A stretch of 64,000 nucleotides of DNA from NCBI RefSeq assembly GCF_008642375.1, contig NZ_CP029194.1, positions 5,068,501-5,132,500 of the forward strand, read 5' to 3'. The DNA is from Streptomyces venezuelae (GTDB lineage: Bacteria > Actinomycetota > Actinomycetes > Streptomycetales > Streptomycetaceae). Of this stretch, positions 7,535 through 16,421 are shown piece by piece. The notes beneath the pieces were generated by a model. That model did not search any database. It saw only the letters and a list, made by a program, of their open reading frames with translations, and had not been told where the DNA came from. The position numbers and the translations under genes were made by a program. Within the stretch, counting starts at the first letter, position 1, and every line of letters starts with the position of its first letter.

Positions 7535-8956
7535 ATGAGTTCCGTAGCCCAGGACAGCAGAGCGGTCGGCCGGTCACCCGTCTCGTACGACCCGGAGCAG
7601 TACCGCCCGGGGAAGCCGATCACCGACTGGGAGCCCGAGAACGAGCTCTTCTGGAAGTCGATCGGCAAGAAGGTCGCCACCCGCAACCTGTGGATCGCGG
7701 TCCCCGCGCTGCTCGTGGCCTTCGTCGTCTGGCAGGTCTGGTCGGTCACCGCGACCAACCTCAAGGACGTCGGCTTCGGCTTCTCCACCTCGCAGCTGTT
7801 CTGGCTGACGGCCATCCCCGGTCTGACCGGCGGCACGGCCCGGATCCTCTACACCTTCCTCGGCCCGATGGTCGGCCAGCGCCGTTTCACCGCGCTGTCG
7901 ACGGTCGTCCTGATCGTGCCGCTGATCTGGCTCGGCATCGCCATCCAGGACCCGACGACCCCGTACGGAGTGATGGTCGCCATCGCCGCCCTCTGCGGCA
8001 TCGGCGGCGCGAACTTCGCCTCCTCCCTCGCCAACATCGGCTTCTTCTTCCCCAAGGCGAAGAAGGGCAGCGCGACCGGCATCAACGGCGGTCTCGGCAA
8101 CCTCGGCGTCTCCGTCGTCCAGCTCCTGACCCCGATCGTCATCACCTGGTCGACCATCGCGATCGGCTCGGCCCAGCACAAGGCCGACGGCACCCCCGTC
8201 CACCTGCAGAACGCCGCCTTCCTCTGGGTCCCGGTGCTCCTGGTCCTGGCGGCCGTCGCCTGGTTCGGGCAGAACGACCTCCAGGTGGCCTCGACCCCGT
8301 TCAGTCAGCAGAAGATCATCTTCAAGCGCAAGCACAACTGGCTGATGACCTGGCTGTACGTCGGCACCTTCGGCTCCTTCATCGGCTTCGCCGCCGCCCT
8401 GCCGATGCTCATCAAGACCACGTTCCCGGACTACTCCGTCGCCACCTACGCCTGGATGGGCCCGGCCGTCGGCGCCCTCGCCCGCTGGGGCGGCGGCTGG
8501 ATCGCCGACAAGTGGGGCGGCGCGCGCGTCACGATCCTGTCCTTCGTGGGCATGGCCGTCTCGATCATCGGAGTGATCGACTTCCTGCCCTCGGGCAGCG
8601 ACGGCGGCTCCTTCTACGGCTTCTTCTTCTGCTTCCTCGCCGCGTTCTTCTTCTCCGGAATCGGCAACGGCTCGACCTTCCGGCAGATCCCGGTCATCTT
8701 CCGCAGCACCCACCTCAAGGGCCTCACGGAAGGCACCCCGGAATACACGAAGGCGCTGAAGCAGGCGGAAATGGAATCGGGTGCCGTCACCGGATTCACC
8801 TCGGCCGTCGCCGCCTACGGGTTCTTCTTCATCCCGGCCCTCTTCGCCTCGGTGGCCGTGACCAGCGCGATGTGGGGATTCGTCGCCTTCTACGTCAGCT
8901 GCATGGTCGTGACCTGGTGGTTCTACGCCCGCAAGAGCGCCGAGGCGCCCAGCTGA
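7535..8956 (+). CDS. narK: NarK-family nitrate/nitrite MFS transporter
   Basis: A 473-residue major facilitator of the nitrate/nitrite porter family. After a polar N-terminus (TDWEPENELFWKSIG) come about twelve hydrophobic segments. The family signature is clear: GIGGANFASSLANIGFFFP near residue 155, and the conserved Arg in TGGTARILYTFLGP. The second-half motif GGWIADKWGGARVTI is also typical. It should move nitrate in or nitrite out across the cytoplasmic membrane, supplying the molybdoenzyme operon downstream. The ATG has GGGA about 8 nt upstream. A strong hairpin follows the stop, so it is probably its own transcription unit. Confidence 0.9.
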   Translation: MSSVAQDSRAVGRSPVSYDPEQYRPGKPITDWEPENELFWKSIGKKVATRNLWIAVPALLVAFVVWQVWSVTATNLKDVGFGFSTSQLFWLTAIPGLTGGTARILYTFLGPMVGQRRFTALSTVVLIVPLIWLGIAIQDPTTPYGVMVAIAALCGIGGANFASSLANIGFFFPKAKKGSATGINGGLGNLGVSVVQLLTPIVITWSTIAIGSAQHKADGTPVHLQNAAFLWVPVLLVLAAVAWFGQNDLQVASTPFSQQKIIFKRKHNWLMTWLYVGTFGSFIGFAAALPMLIKTTFPDYSVATYAWMGPAVGALARWGGGWIADKWGGARVTILSFVGMAVSIIGVIDFLPSGSDGGSFYGFFFCFLAAFFFSGIGNGSTFRQIPVIFRSTHLKGLTEGTPEYTKALKQAEMESGAVTGFTSAVAAYGFFFIPALFASVAVTSAMWGFVAFYVSCMVVTWWFYARKSAEAPS

Positions 8957-8977
8957 GCCCCGTATCCCACCCCTCTC

Positions 8978-9005
8978 GGAAGGTCCCGCCACGGCGGGGC
9001 CTTCC
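8978..9005 (+). terminator. Hairpin after narK
   Basis: A 13-bp stem (8978-8990 with 8993-9005, one mismatched pair) closes a 2-3 nt loop 21 bp after the narK stop. No T-run follows, as is common for Streptomyces terminators. Confidence 0.6.
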
Positions 9006-9081
9006 GGCATTCCGGGGACAGGACCAAAGCCCGTCGAGCGGTGACCAATGCCGACCGAAATGATCGATCAAAAGGAGTGAG

Positions 9082-9111
9082 ATGGAGGTAAGCAACGACG
9101 CGATCGAATGA
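9082..9111 (+). CDS. Possible 9-codon leader peptide before pflB
   Basis: An ATG at 9082 with a perfectly placed AAAGGAG opens a reading frame encoding MEVSNDAIE that stops at 9111, 13 bp before the pflB start. It is in a different frame from pflB. The ribosome binding site is much better than that of pflB itself, so translation of this short frame may feed ribosomes to pflB or sense translation state. The palindrome TGATCGATCA lies just upstream at 9061-9070. A chance ORF cannot be excluded. Confidence 0.3.
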   Translation: MEVSNDAIE

Positions 9112-9124
9112 TTCGAAGAAGGCG

Positions 9125-11404
9125 GTGCGGGACGTGACTGCTACCCCTGCTGAGGCAACGGTGACCGAGCGGGCCTGGAAGGGCTTCAAGGGCGGACTCT
9201 GGCGCGACGCCATCGACGTCCGCGACTTCATCCAGCAGAACTACACCCCGTACGAGGGCGACGACTCCTTCCTCGCCGGCCCCACCGAGCGGACCACCGC
9301 CGTGTGGAAGGCCATCACGGACGAGTTCCCCGAGGAGCGCGCCAAGGGCGTTCACGACGTCTCGTACGACGTCCCCTCCACCATCACCGCCCACGCTCCC
9401 GGCTACATCGACCGCGACAAGGACCTGATCGTCGGCCTCCAGACCGACGCCCCGCTGAAGCGCGCGATCATGCCGAACGGCGGCTGGCGCATGGTCGCCG
9501 GCGCCCTGGAGACCTACGGCTACCCGGTCTCCGAAGACCTGGAGAAGGTCTTCACCGAGTACCGCAAGACCCACAACGCCGGTGTCTTCGACGCGTACAC
9601 CCCCGAGATCCGCGCCGCCCGCAAGGCCGGCATCGTCACCGGCCTCCCCGACGCCTACGGCCGCGGCCGCATCATCGGCGACTACCGCCGCGTCGCGCTC
9701 TACGGCGTCGACCGCCTCGTCGCGGTGAAGAAGGAGGAGAAGGAGGGGCTCGACTCCCTCCCCGCCGGTCACCGTTCGCTGGAGGAGACCATCCGTCTCC
9801 GCGAGGAGCTCGCCGAGCAGATCCGCGCCCTCGGCGAACTCAAGGCGATGGCCGCCTCGTACGGGCACGACGTCTCCGGCCCCGCCACCACGGGACGCGA
9901 GGCGATCCAGTGGCTGTACTTCGCCTACCTCGCCGCCGTGAAGGAGCAGAACGGCGCCGCGATGTCCCTCGGCCGGACGTCCACCTTCCTCGACGTCTAC
10001 CTCCAGCGCGACATCGAGGGCGGTCTCCTCACCGAGGAGCAGGCCCAGGAGCTCGTCGACGACTTCATCATCAAGCTCCGCATCGTCCGCTTCCTGCGCA
10101 CCCCCGAGTACGACGAGCTGTTCTCCGGCGACCCCACCTGGGTCACCGAGTCCATCGCCGGCATGGGCGAGGACGGCCGTCCGCTGGTCACCAGGACCTC
10201 CTTCCGCTACCTCCAGACCCTCTACAACCTCGGCCCGGCCCCCGAGCCGAACATGACGGTCCTCTGGTCGCCCCGGCTCCCGCAGGGCTTCAAGGAGTTC
10301 TGCGCGGAGGTCTCCATCGACACCTCCTCCGTCCAGTACGAGTCGGACGAGCTGATGCGCCCGCGCTTCGGCGACGACACCGCCATCGCCTGCTGCGTCT
10401 CCGCGATGCCCGTCGGCAAGCAGATGCAGTTCTTCGGCGCCCGCGTGAACCTCGCCAAGACCCTCCTCTACGCGATCAACGGCGGCCGCGACGAGAAGTC
10501 CGGCGCCCAGGTCGGACCGGCCACCGACGCCCTCACCTCGGACGTCCTCGACTACGACGAGGTCATGGCCAGGTTCGACGAGCAGATGGAGTGGCTCGCG
10601 AGCGTCTACGTCCACGCCCTGAACGTCATCCACTACATGCACGACCGGTACGCCTACGAGCGCATCGAGATGGCGCTCCACGACCGTGACGTCCGCCGCA
10701 CCATGGCCTGCGGCATCGCCGGCCTCTCCGTCGCCGCCGACTCCCTCGCCGCCGTCAAGTACGCCAAGGTCACCCCGGTCCGGGACGAGACCGGTCTCGC
10801 GACCGACTACGTGATCGACGGCGAGTACCCCGCGTACGGCAACAACGACGAACGCGTCGACGAGATCGCGGTAGGGCTGGTCGAGGAGTTCATGCGGAAG
10901 GTCCGCAAGCACCCCACCTACCGGAACGCCGAACACACCCAGTCCGTCCTGACCATCACCTCCAACGTCGTCTACGGCAAGAAGACCGGCAACACCCCCG
11001 ACGGGCGCCGCGCCGGCGAGCCCTTCTCGCCGGGCGCCAACCCGATGAACGGCCGCGACACCCACGGCTACGTGGCCTCGGCCCTGTCGGTCGCCAAGCT
11101 CCCGTACGAGGACGCCGAGGACGGCATCTCGCTCACCAACACCGTCACCCCCGACGGCCTGGGCCGCACCCCCGAGGAGCGGATCAGAAACCTCGCGGGC
11201 GTCCTCGACGGCTACATGGCCGGCGACGGCTTCCACATGAACGTCAACGTCCTCAACCGCGACGTCCTGAAGGACGCCATCGAGCACCCCGAGAACCACC
11301 CGCAGCTGACCATCAGGGTCTCCGGATACGCGGTCAACTTCGTCCGGCTCACCCGCGAGCAGCAGCTCGACGTCCTGAACCGCACCTTCCACGGCTCGCT
11401 GTAG
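9125..11404 (+). CDS. pflB: Formate C-acetyltransferase (pyruvate formate-lyase)
   Basis: A 759-residue protein, almost the same length as E. coli PflB (760), which converts pyruvate and CoA to acetyl-CoA and formate using a glycyl radical. The N-terminus has VRDFIQQNYTPYEGDDSF and the middle has TGLPDAYGRGRIIGDYRR. The adjacent catalytic cysteines are Cys423-Cys424 in TAIACCVSAMP, and the C-terminal radical loop RVSGYAVNF puts the radical on Gly734. All key residues are present. The start is GTG at 9125, with another GTG at 9134 possible. The activase gene follows after 76 bp. The enzyme is killed by oxygen when active, which makes it remarkable in a presumed aerobic actinomycete. Confidence 0.93.
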   Translation: MRDVTATPAEATVTERAWKGFKGGLWRDAIDVRDFIQQNYTPYEGDDSFLAGPTERTTAVWKAITDEFPEERAKGVHDVSYDVPSTITAHAPGYIDRDKDLIVGLQTDAPLKRAIMPNGGWRMVAGALETYGYPVSEDLEKVFTEYRKTHNAGVFDAYTPEIRAARKAGIVTGLPDAYGRGRIIGDYRRVALYGVDRLVAVKKEEKEGLDSLPAGHRSLEETIRLREELAEQIRALGELKAMAASYGHDVSGPATTGREAIQWLYFAYLAAVKEQNGAAMSLGRTSTFLDVYLQRDIEGGLLTEEQAQELVDDFIIKLRIVRFLRTPEYDELFSGDPTWVTESIAGMGEDGRPLVTRTSFRYLQTLYNLGPAPEPNMTVLWSPRLPQGFKEFCAEVSIDTSSVQYESDELMRPRFGDDTAIACCVSAMPVGKQMQFFGARVNLAKTLLYAINGGRDEKSGAQVGPATDALTSDVLDYDEVMARFDEQMEWLASVYVHALNVIHYMHDRYAYERIEMALHDRDVRRTMACGIAGLSVAADSLAAVKYAKVTPVRDETGLATDYVIDGEYPAYGNNDERVDEIAVGLVEEFMRKVRKHPTYRNAEHTQSVLTITSNVVYGKKTGNTPDGRRAGEPFSPGANPMNGRDTHGYVASALSVAKLPYEDAEDGISLTNTVTPDGLGRTPEERIRNLAGVLDGYMAGDGFHMNVNVLNRDVLKDAIEHPENHPQLTIRVSGYAVNFVRLTREQQLDVLNRTFHGSL

Positions 11405-11413
11405 CCCTCCCGG

Positions 11414-11447
11414 ACCCGGGGCCGGTGGCCCTCACCGCCGGCCCCGG
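11414..11447 (+). terminator. Hairpin between pflB and pflA
   Basis: CCCGGGGCCGG (11414-11424) pairs with CCGGCCCCGGG (11437-11447) around a loop that can pair further. It may end part of the pflB transcripts or protect the pflB mRNA end, setting a lower level of the activase, which is needed only in small amounts. Confidence 0.5.
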
Positions 11448-11480
11448 GCAGCGCCCGACACCTCCGAAGGAGGCCCTGCC

Positions 11481-12275
11481 ATGACCACCCTCGCCCTCGG
11501 CTCCGCCACCCCGGTCACCCCGGCCGCCGCCGCGACCCAGCGGCCCTCCGAGGGCTCGGTCCACTCCTGGGACCTGTCCATCGGGGTCGACGGACCCGGC
11601 ACCCGCTTCGTCACCTTCCTCTCCGGCTGCCCCCTCACCTGTCTCTACTGCCACAACCCCGACACCTGGAGGATGCGCAGCGGCAAGCGCACCTCCGCCG
11701 ACGACCTGATCGCCGAGGCGTCCAAGTACGTCCGCTTCATCTCCGCCTCAGGCGGCGGCGCCACCGTCTCCGGCGGCGAACCGCTCCTCCAGCCCGTCTT
11801 CACCGGCGAGCTGCTGCACCGGATGAAGCACGAGCTCGGCCTCGACACGGCCCTCGACACCTCGGGCTTCCTCGGCGTCCGCGCCACCGACGCCCTGCTC
11901 CGCGACACCGACCTGGTCCTGCTCGACATCAAGTCCTGGGACCCGGACACCTACAAGAAGGTCACCGGCCGCCCGCTGCGGCCGACCCTGGACTTCGCCC
12001 GGCGCCTCGCCGACCTCGGCCAGGAGGTCCACGTCCGCTTCGTGCTCGTCCCGGGGCTCACCGACGACCCCGCCAACGTCGAGGGAGTCGCCGCCTTCGC
12101 CGCCGGTCTCGGCAACGTCTCCCGCGTGGACATCCTCCCCTTCCACAAGCTCGGCGAAGCGAAGTGGCAAGCACTCGCCAAGCCGTTCACCCTCCACGGC
12201 ACCCCGTCCCCGACGCCCGAGCAGGTCGCCGCGGCCCGCGAGGTCTTCCTCTCCCACGGCCTGCACGCCGTCTGA
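11481..12275 (+). CDS. pflA: Pyruvate formate-lyase activating enzyme (radical SAM)
   Basis: A 264-residue radical SAM protein that makes the glycyl radical on PflB. The cluster motif is CPLTCLYCHNPDTW with Cys50, Cys54 and Cys57 in the CxxxCxxC spacing of the family. GGGATVSGGEPLLQP follows, and then LLDIKSWDPDTYKKVTGR and HVRFVLVPGLTDDPAN as in PflA. Length and motifs match E. coli PflA (246 residues) with a short N-terminal extension. The ATG has GAAGGAGG upstream. No extra ferredoxin domain is present, so it is the compact PflA type. Its position just behind pflB makes the pairing secure. Confidence 0.92.
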   Translation: MTTLALGSATPVTPAAAATQRPSEGSVHSWDLSIGVDGPGTRFVTFLSGCPLTCLYCHNPDTWRMRSGKRTSADDLIAEASKYVRFISASGGGATVSGGEPLLQPVFTGELLHRMKHELGLDTALDTSGFLGVRATDALLRDTDLVLLDIKSWDPDTYKKVTGRPLRPTLDFARRLADLGQEVHVRFVLVPGLTDDPANVEGVAAFAAGLGNVSRVDILPFHKLGEAKWQALAKPFTLHGTPSPTPEQVAAAREVFLSHGLHAV

Positions 12276-12307
12276 GCGACGCCCTCACCCCGTAACCACG
12301 CAAAACA

Positions 12308-12335
12308 GGTAAAAGGGACCGTATGGTCTTACCGT
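12308..12335 (+). promoter_or_regulatory. Inverted repeat and -10 hexamer of the molybdoenzyme operon (leaderless promoter candidate)
   Basis: TACCGT at 12330-12335 lies 6 nt before the GTG start at 12342, the spacing expected for a -10 element of a leaderless mRNA. Overlapping it, GGTAA (12308-12312) and GACC (12317-12320) mirror GGTC (12325-12328) and TTACC (12329-12333). An operator lying over a promoter would fit a nitrate- or oxygen-responsive switch; the regulator is unknown. Confidence 0.4.
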
Positions 12336-12341
12336 GGCGGC

Positions 12342-13493
12342 GTGACCGAGCCACCACAGACAGCCGAGCCGACGCCCGGGCCGGACGATCCGGCCGCCAG
12401 CGCCCTTGCAGCGGGCGGCCCCGTCCCGGGAGAGCCACCGGCCGCCGGGGCTCCGCCGCAGACCCCCGCAGCCGTGCGCCGCCGCGCGTCCCTCGCGGGC
12501 GCCGTCGTGTCCGTGCTCCTGATCCTCGCGATCGTGCTCGGCAGCCGGCTGCTCCGCGACTTCGACTCGGCCCTCCTTCCGTACGCCGTCGCCACGGTCT
12601 TCCTCGCCTTCGGCGTCGCCTACCGGTACACCGTCTGGGTCTCCGCCCCCGGCGCCCGCCGCCTTTTCCGGAAGGGCTGGGGCTCCTTCTTCTCCGCCGC
12701 GAACTTCCGCAAGGCGCCCACCGCGCTGCCGAGGATGATCGCCACCTACCTCGGCTTCCAGAAGTTCCTCGGCGCCCGCTCCCACGCCCGCTGGGCCGCC
12801 CACCAGCTGGTCTTCTGGGGCTGCCTGCTGGCCGCCGCGATCACCTTCCCCCTCACCTGGGGCTGGTTCACCTTCACCTCGTCCACCGGCTCGGGACCCG
12901 GCTACGAGATGCGGATCTGGGGCTTGAAGGTCATCGGCTTCGACGCGCTCAGCGTCCTCGGCTGGCTCATGTTCCACGGCCTCGACATCGCGGCCGTCCT
13001 CGTCATCGCCGGCGCCTCCTACTTCCTCTGGCGCCGCATGAAGGACCGCGGCGCCATCACCGGCCAGCGCTTCGCCTACGACCTGATGCCCCTCATCTGC
13101 CTGGTCGTCATCTCGGTGACGGGGCTCCTGCTGACCTTCTCGTCGATCTTCCTGCACGGCGGCGGCTACGAGTTCCTCGCCGTCCTCCACATGGTGTCCG
13201 TGGTCTTCACGCTCATCTACATCCCCTTCGGGAAGTTCTTCCACATCGTCCAGCGGCCCGCGGCCGTCGGCATGCAGCTCTTCAAATACACCTCCCGCCG
13301 CGAGGACGAGTCCGTCCTCGCCTGCCGCCGCTGCCACGAGCCCATCGACACCGCCCCGTACGTCGAGAACCTCCAGGGCACCATGCGCGACCTCGACCTG
13401 GGCTTCGACGAGTGGGCCGAGTACTGCCCCCGCTGCAAACGCGTCCTCCGCGGCAACGCCTACCTCGACCACGTGAAGAAGGGCTTCAAGTGA
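12342..13493 (+). CDS. b-type-cytochrome-like membrane protein with C-terminal zinc-ribbon-like motifs
   Basis: This 383-residue protein opens with a Pro/Ala-rich tail, then about six hydrophobic helices between residues 48 and 310. Several helices carry His residues suited to heme (WAAHQLVF, WLMFHGLD, VLHMVSVV, KFFHIVQRP), which resembles NarI/heterodisulfide-reductase-type quinol-oxidising subunits. The C-terminus has CRRCHEPID and CPRCKRVL, a four-Cys zinc-knuckle or rubredoxin-like arrangement that should face the cytoplasm. I infer that it passes electrons between quinone and the soluble subunits encoded next. The stop overlaps the next start (GTGA), so translation is coupled. The GTG start is supported by the leaderless promoter. 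Confidence 0.7.
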   Translation: MTEPPQTAEPTPGPDDPAASALAAGGPVPGEPPAAGAPPQTPAAVRRRASLAGAVVSVLLILAIVLGSRLLRDFDSALLPYAVATVFLAFGVAYRYTVWVSAPGARRLFRKGWGSFFSAANFRKAPTALPRMIATYLGFQKFLGARSHARWAAHQLVFWGCLLAAAITFPLTWGWFTFTSSTGSGPGYEMRIWGLKVIGFDALSVLGWLMFHGLDIAAVLVIAGASYFLWRRMKDRGAITGQRFAYDLMPLICLVVISVTGLLLTFSSIFLHGGGYEFLAVLHMVSVVFTLIYIPFGKFFHIVQRPAAVGMQLFKYTSRREDESVLACRRCHEPIDTAPYVENLQGTMRDLDLGFDEWAEYCPRCKRVLRGNAYLDHVKKGFK

Positions 13494-15814
13494 CCGCGAC
13501 CGACCCCGCGACCACCTCCGGACGGCCGCTGCCGCTCGACCCCTCCCTCGCCCCGCCCGGCACCCGCGCCTTCCGTGACGCCGGCGGCATCCCGGCCGAC
13601 CGCTGGCACGCCGACCAGAACGGCGAGACCCTCGTCCCCACCCACTGCTGCTTCTGCGGCGTCCAGTGCGGCATGTACCTCCGCGTCGACCGCGGCGGCA
13701 AGGTCTTCGGCGTCGAGCCCCGCAACCACGACATCAACCGCATGCGGCTCTGCCCCAAGGGCATCAACGCCTACCAGCAGGTCAACCACCCCGACCGGCT
13801 CACCGCACCCCTCATGCGACGGAACCGCGACGAGGAGTTCCGCGAGGTCAGCTGGGACGAGGCCCTCGACCACACCGTCGCCGAGATCCGCCGCATCCAG
13901 GGCGAGTACGGCAACGACGCCTTCGGTCTCCTCGGCGGCGCCAGCCTCTTCTCCGAGAAGACCTACCTCGTCGGCAAGCTCGCCCGCGTCGCCCTCAAGA
14001 CCCGGCACGTCGACTACAACGGCCGCCTCTGCATGGTCTCCGCCGCCGGAGCCAACAAACTCGCCTTCGGCATCGACCGCGCCGGCAACCCCTTCTCCGA
14101 CATCCTCCTCACCGACTGCCTCCTCATCGCCGGCTCCAACGTCGGCGAATGCTTCCCGGTCATGACCCAGTACCTCTGGGGAGCCCGCGACCGAGGCGCC
14201 ACCCTCATCGTCGTCGACCCCCGCGAGACGGCCATCGCCCGCACCGCCGACGTCCACGTCGCGCTCAAGCCCGGCACGGACTCCGCCTTCTTCAACGCCG
14301 TCCTCCACGTCGTCGTCGCCGAGGGCCTCACCGACGAGGCCTACCTCGCCGCCCACACCACCGGCTGGGCCGAGGTCAAGACGACCGTCGCCGACTACCC
14401 GCCCTCCCGCGCCGCCACGATCTGCGGCGTACCCGAGGAGCAGATCGTCCAGGTCGCCCGCATGTTCACCGGCGCCGGCAAGGCCATGGCCTGGCACGCC
14501 CGCGGCGTCGAACACCACTCCCAGGGCGTCGAGAACTGCCTCTCGATCATCAACCTCTGCGTCGCCACCGGGAACATCGGCAAGCCCGGCGCCGGCTACG
14601 GCACCATCACCGGCCAGGGCAACGGCCAGGGCGGCCGCGAACACGGCCAGAAGTCCGACCTGCTGCCCGGCGGCCGCTCCATCACCAACCCCGAGCACCG
14701 CCGTCAGATCTGCGAGATCTGGGGCATCGACGAGGCCGAACTCCCGCTCGCCGGCACCTCCATGATGGAGATGGTCTGGCAGATGCAACGCCAGGAGATC
14801 CGCGGCCTCGTCGGCATCTGCAACAACCCCTTCGTCTCCCTCCCGAACTACGCCACCGTCAAGGACGGCTACGACACCCTCGAATTCCACGCCCAGTTCG
14901 ACTTCTTCCTCTCCGAGACCGCCGCCAACGCCCATGTCGTCTTCCCCGTCACCGTCTGGGCCGAGGACGAAGGCGTCATGGCCAACGCCGAGGCCCGCGT
15001 CGTCAAACACAACAAGGCCCAGGAACCCCCCGCCGGGGTCCGCACCGACACCTGGGTCATGTGCGAACTCGCCAAACGGCTCGGCGCGGGCGACAAGTTC
15101 GACTTCCCGGACTCCCGCTCCGTCTTCGAGGAGCTCCGCATCGCCTCCGCCGGCACGGTCAACGACTACTACGGCATCACCTACGAACGCCTGGAGGAGA
15201 CCGGCGGCATCGCCTGGCCCTGCCCCGGCACCGAGCACCCCGGCACCCCCCGCCTCTTCGAGGACGGCCGCACCTACCACCCCGACGGCATGATCCACAT
15301 GCAGGTCGTCGAGTGGCACCCGCCCATGGACCCGTACAGCGAGGAGTACCCCCTCTCGCTCACCACCGGCCGGACCGTCGCCCACTTCCTCTCCGGCAAC
15401 CAGACCCGCCGGCTCGGCGCCCTCGTCGAACAGACCCCCCGCCCCTGGGTCGAGGTCCACCCCTCGCACGGCTTCCGCAACGGCGACCCCGTCCGGGTCG
15501 TCACCCGCCGCGGCAGCGAGGTCTTCCCCGCCCTCGTCACCGAGGCCATCCGCCCCGACACCGTCTTCGTCCCGTACCACTGGCCCGTCCCCACCGCGGC
15601 CAACGCCCTCACCATCGACGCCCTCGACCCCCGCTCCAAGATCCCGGAGTACAAGGTCTGCGCCGCCCGCATCGAGGCCGCCGAACGTGTCGACGAGGTC
15701 CCCGCGCCGCCCACCGCCCCCGGCCAGCAGGCCTACCCGGAGACCCAGGTCTCCCGGCTCGACCCGCTGCCCCCGACCTCCCCCCAGGGCCGCGGCACCG
15801 CGGAGAGGAGCTGA
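13490..15814 (+). CDS. Molybdopterin oxidoreductase, nitrate-reductase-like catalytic subunit
   Basis: A 774-residue member of the DMSO-reductase family. The N-terminal [4Fe-4S] ligands are Cys53, Cys56 and Cys60 (CCFCGVQC) with Cys88 in LCPKG. The likely molybdenum ligand is Cys181 in NGRLCMVSAAG, as in NasA/NapA nitrate reductases and some formate dehydrogenases. VVDPRETAIARTADVH and TGNIGKPGAGYGTITGQGN bind the bis-MGD cofactor, and SLTTGRTVAHFLSGNQTRR is the C-terminal dinucleotide domain. There is no twin-arginine leader, so it works in the cytoplasm. The narK neighbour favours nitrate reduction. The pfl genes nearby leave formate oxidation as an alternative, since the sequence alone does not separate the two. 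Confidence 0.85.
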   Translation: MTATDPATTSGRPLPLDPSLAPPGTRAFRDAGGIPADRWHADQNGETLVPTHCCFCGVQCGMYLRVDRGGKVFGVEPRNHDINRMRLCPKGINAYQQVNHPDRLTAPLMRRNRDEEFREVSWDEALDHTVAEIRRIQGEYGNDAFGLLGGASLFSEKTYLVGKLARVALKTRHVDYNGRLCMVSAAGANKLAFGIDRAGNPFSDILLTDCLLIAGSNVGECFPVMTQYLWGARDRGATLIVVDPRETAIARTADVHVALKPGTDSAFFNAVLHVVVAEGLTDEAYLAAHTTGWAEVKTTVADYPPSRAATICGVPEEQIVQVARMFTGAGKAMAWHARGVEHHSQGVENCLSIINLCVATGNIGKPGAGYGTITGQGNGQGGREHGQKSDLLPGGRSITNPEHRRQICEIWGIDEAELPLAGTSMMEMVWQMQRQEIRGLVGICNNPFVSLPNYATVKDGYDTLEFHAQFDFFLSETAANAHVVFPVTVWAEDEGVMANAEARVVKHNKAQEPPAGVRTDTWVMCELAKRLGAGDKFDFPDSRSVFEELRIASAGTVNDYYGITYERLEETGGIAWPCPGTEHPGTPRLFEDGRTYHPDGMIHMQVVEWHPPMDPYSEEYPLSLTTGRTVAHFLSGNQTRRLGALVEQTPRPWVEVHPSHGFRNGDPVRVVTRRGSEVFPALVTEAIRPDTVFVPYHWPVPTAANALTIDALDPRSKIPEYKVCAARIEAAERVDEVPAPPTAPGQQAYPETQVSRLDPLPPTSPQGRGTAERS

Positions 15815-15821
15815 CCCGCAC

Positions 15822-16421
15822 ATGATGGGCCGCACGATCTTCATCGACCCGGGCCGCTGCATCGGCTGCCAGGCCTGCGTCTCCGCCTGCCGCGAATGCG
15901 ACTCCCACCGCGGCAAGTCGATGATCCACCTCGACTACCCCGACGAGGGCCACTCCGTCGCCTCCCTCCCCACCGTCTGCATGCACTGCGAGGACCCCGT
16001 CGCCCCCTGCGCCGAGGTCTGCCCCGCCGACGCGATCCTCGTCACCGCCGACGGTGTCGTGCAGCAGGCCGACACCACCCGCTGCATCGGCTGCGCCAAC
16101 TGCGTCAACGCCTGTCCCTTCGGCGTCCCCAAGATCGACCTCCAGGCGAAGCTCCAGATGAAGTGCAACCTCTGCTACGACCGCACCGCCTACGGCCTCG
16201 CCCCCATGTGCGCCACCGTCTGCCCCACCGGCGCCCTCTTCTACGGAACCCTCGAAGAGCTCCAGGCCGAACGCCCCGGCGTCCAGGTCGCCGACTCCTT
16301 CACCTTCGGCACGACCACCGTCACCACCGGTGTCGCCATGGTCGTCCCCGCAGACAAGGTCCAGTGGCCGGTCCCGGGCGGCCTGCCCGTCGTCGAGATC
16401 AATGGAAGGGATGTCCGTTGA
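15822..16421 (+). CDS. 4Fe-4S dicluster (DmsB/NrfC-type) ferredoxin subunit
   Basis: A 199-residue electron-transfer subunit with four cysteine groups: CIGCQACVSACRECD, CMHCEDPVAPCAEVCP, CIGCANCVNACPFG and CNLCYDRTAYGLAPMCATVC (the last continuing to CP). These would bind four [4Fe-4S] clusters, as in DmsB, NrfC and PhsB. The start is one of two consecutive ATGs at 15822/15825, with GGAG upstream. The stop overlaps the TTG start of the Rieske gene by 3 bp. It lacks a signal peptide and should bridge the Rieske protein and membrane subunit to the molybdoenzyme. Confidence 0.85.
   Translation: MMGRTIFIDPGRCIGCQACVSACRECDSHRGKSMIHLDYPDEGHSVASLPTVCMHCEDPVAPCAEVCPADAILVTADGVVQQADTTRCIGCANCVNACPFGVPKIDLQAKLQMKCNLCYDRTAYGLAPMCATVCPTGALFYGTLEELQAERPGVQVADSFTFGTTTVTTGVAMVVPADKVQWPVPGGLPVVEINGRDVR

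Noticed and set aside
9061..9070. TGATCGATCA as an FNR-type box upstream of pflB
   Set aside because: It lacks the TTGAT-N4-ATCAA spacing; it is only a short palindrome.
9068..11392. Long minus-strand open frame opposite pflB
   Set aside because: pflB has all catalytic residues; the opposite frame has no recognisable domain.
12291..12310. GTAAC...AAAAC as a GlnR box before the molybdoenzyme operon
   Set aside because: The spacing between half-sites is off by one and the second site is missing.
13310..13350. CRRCH as a c-type heme site in the membrane subunit
   Set aside because: A second CxxC pair follows about 30 residues later and the tail should face the cytoplasm, so a zinc-ribbon-like motif is more likely.
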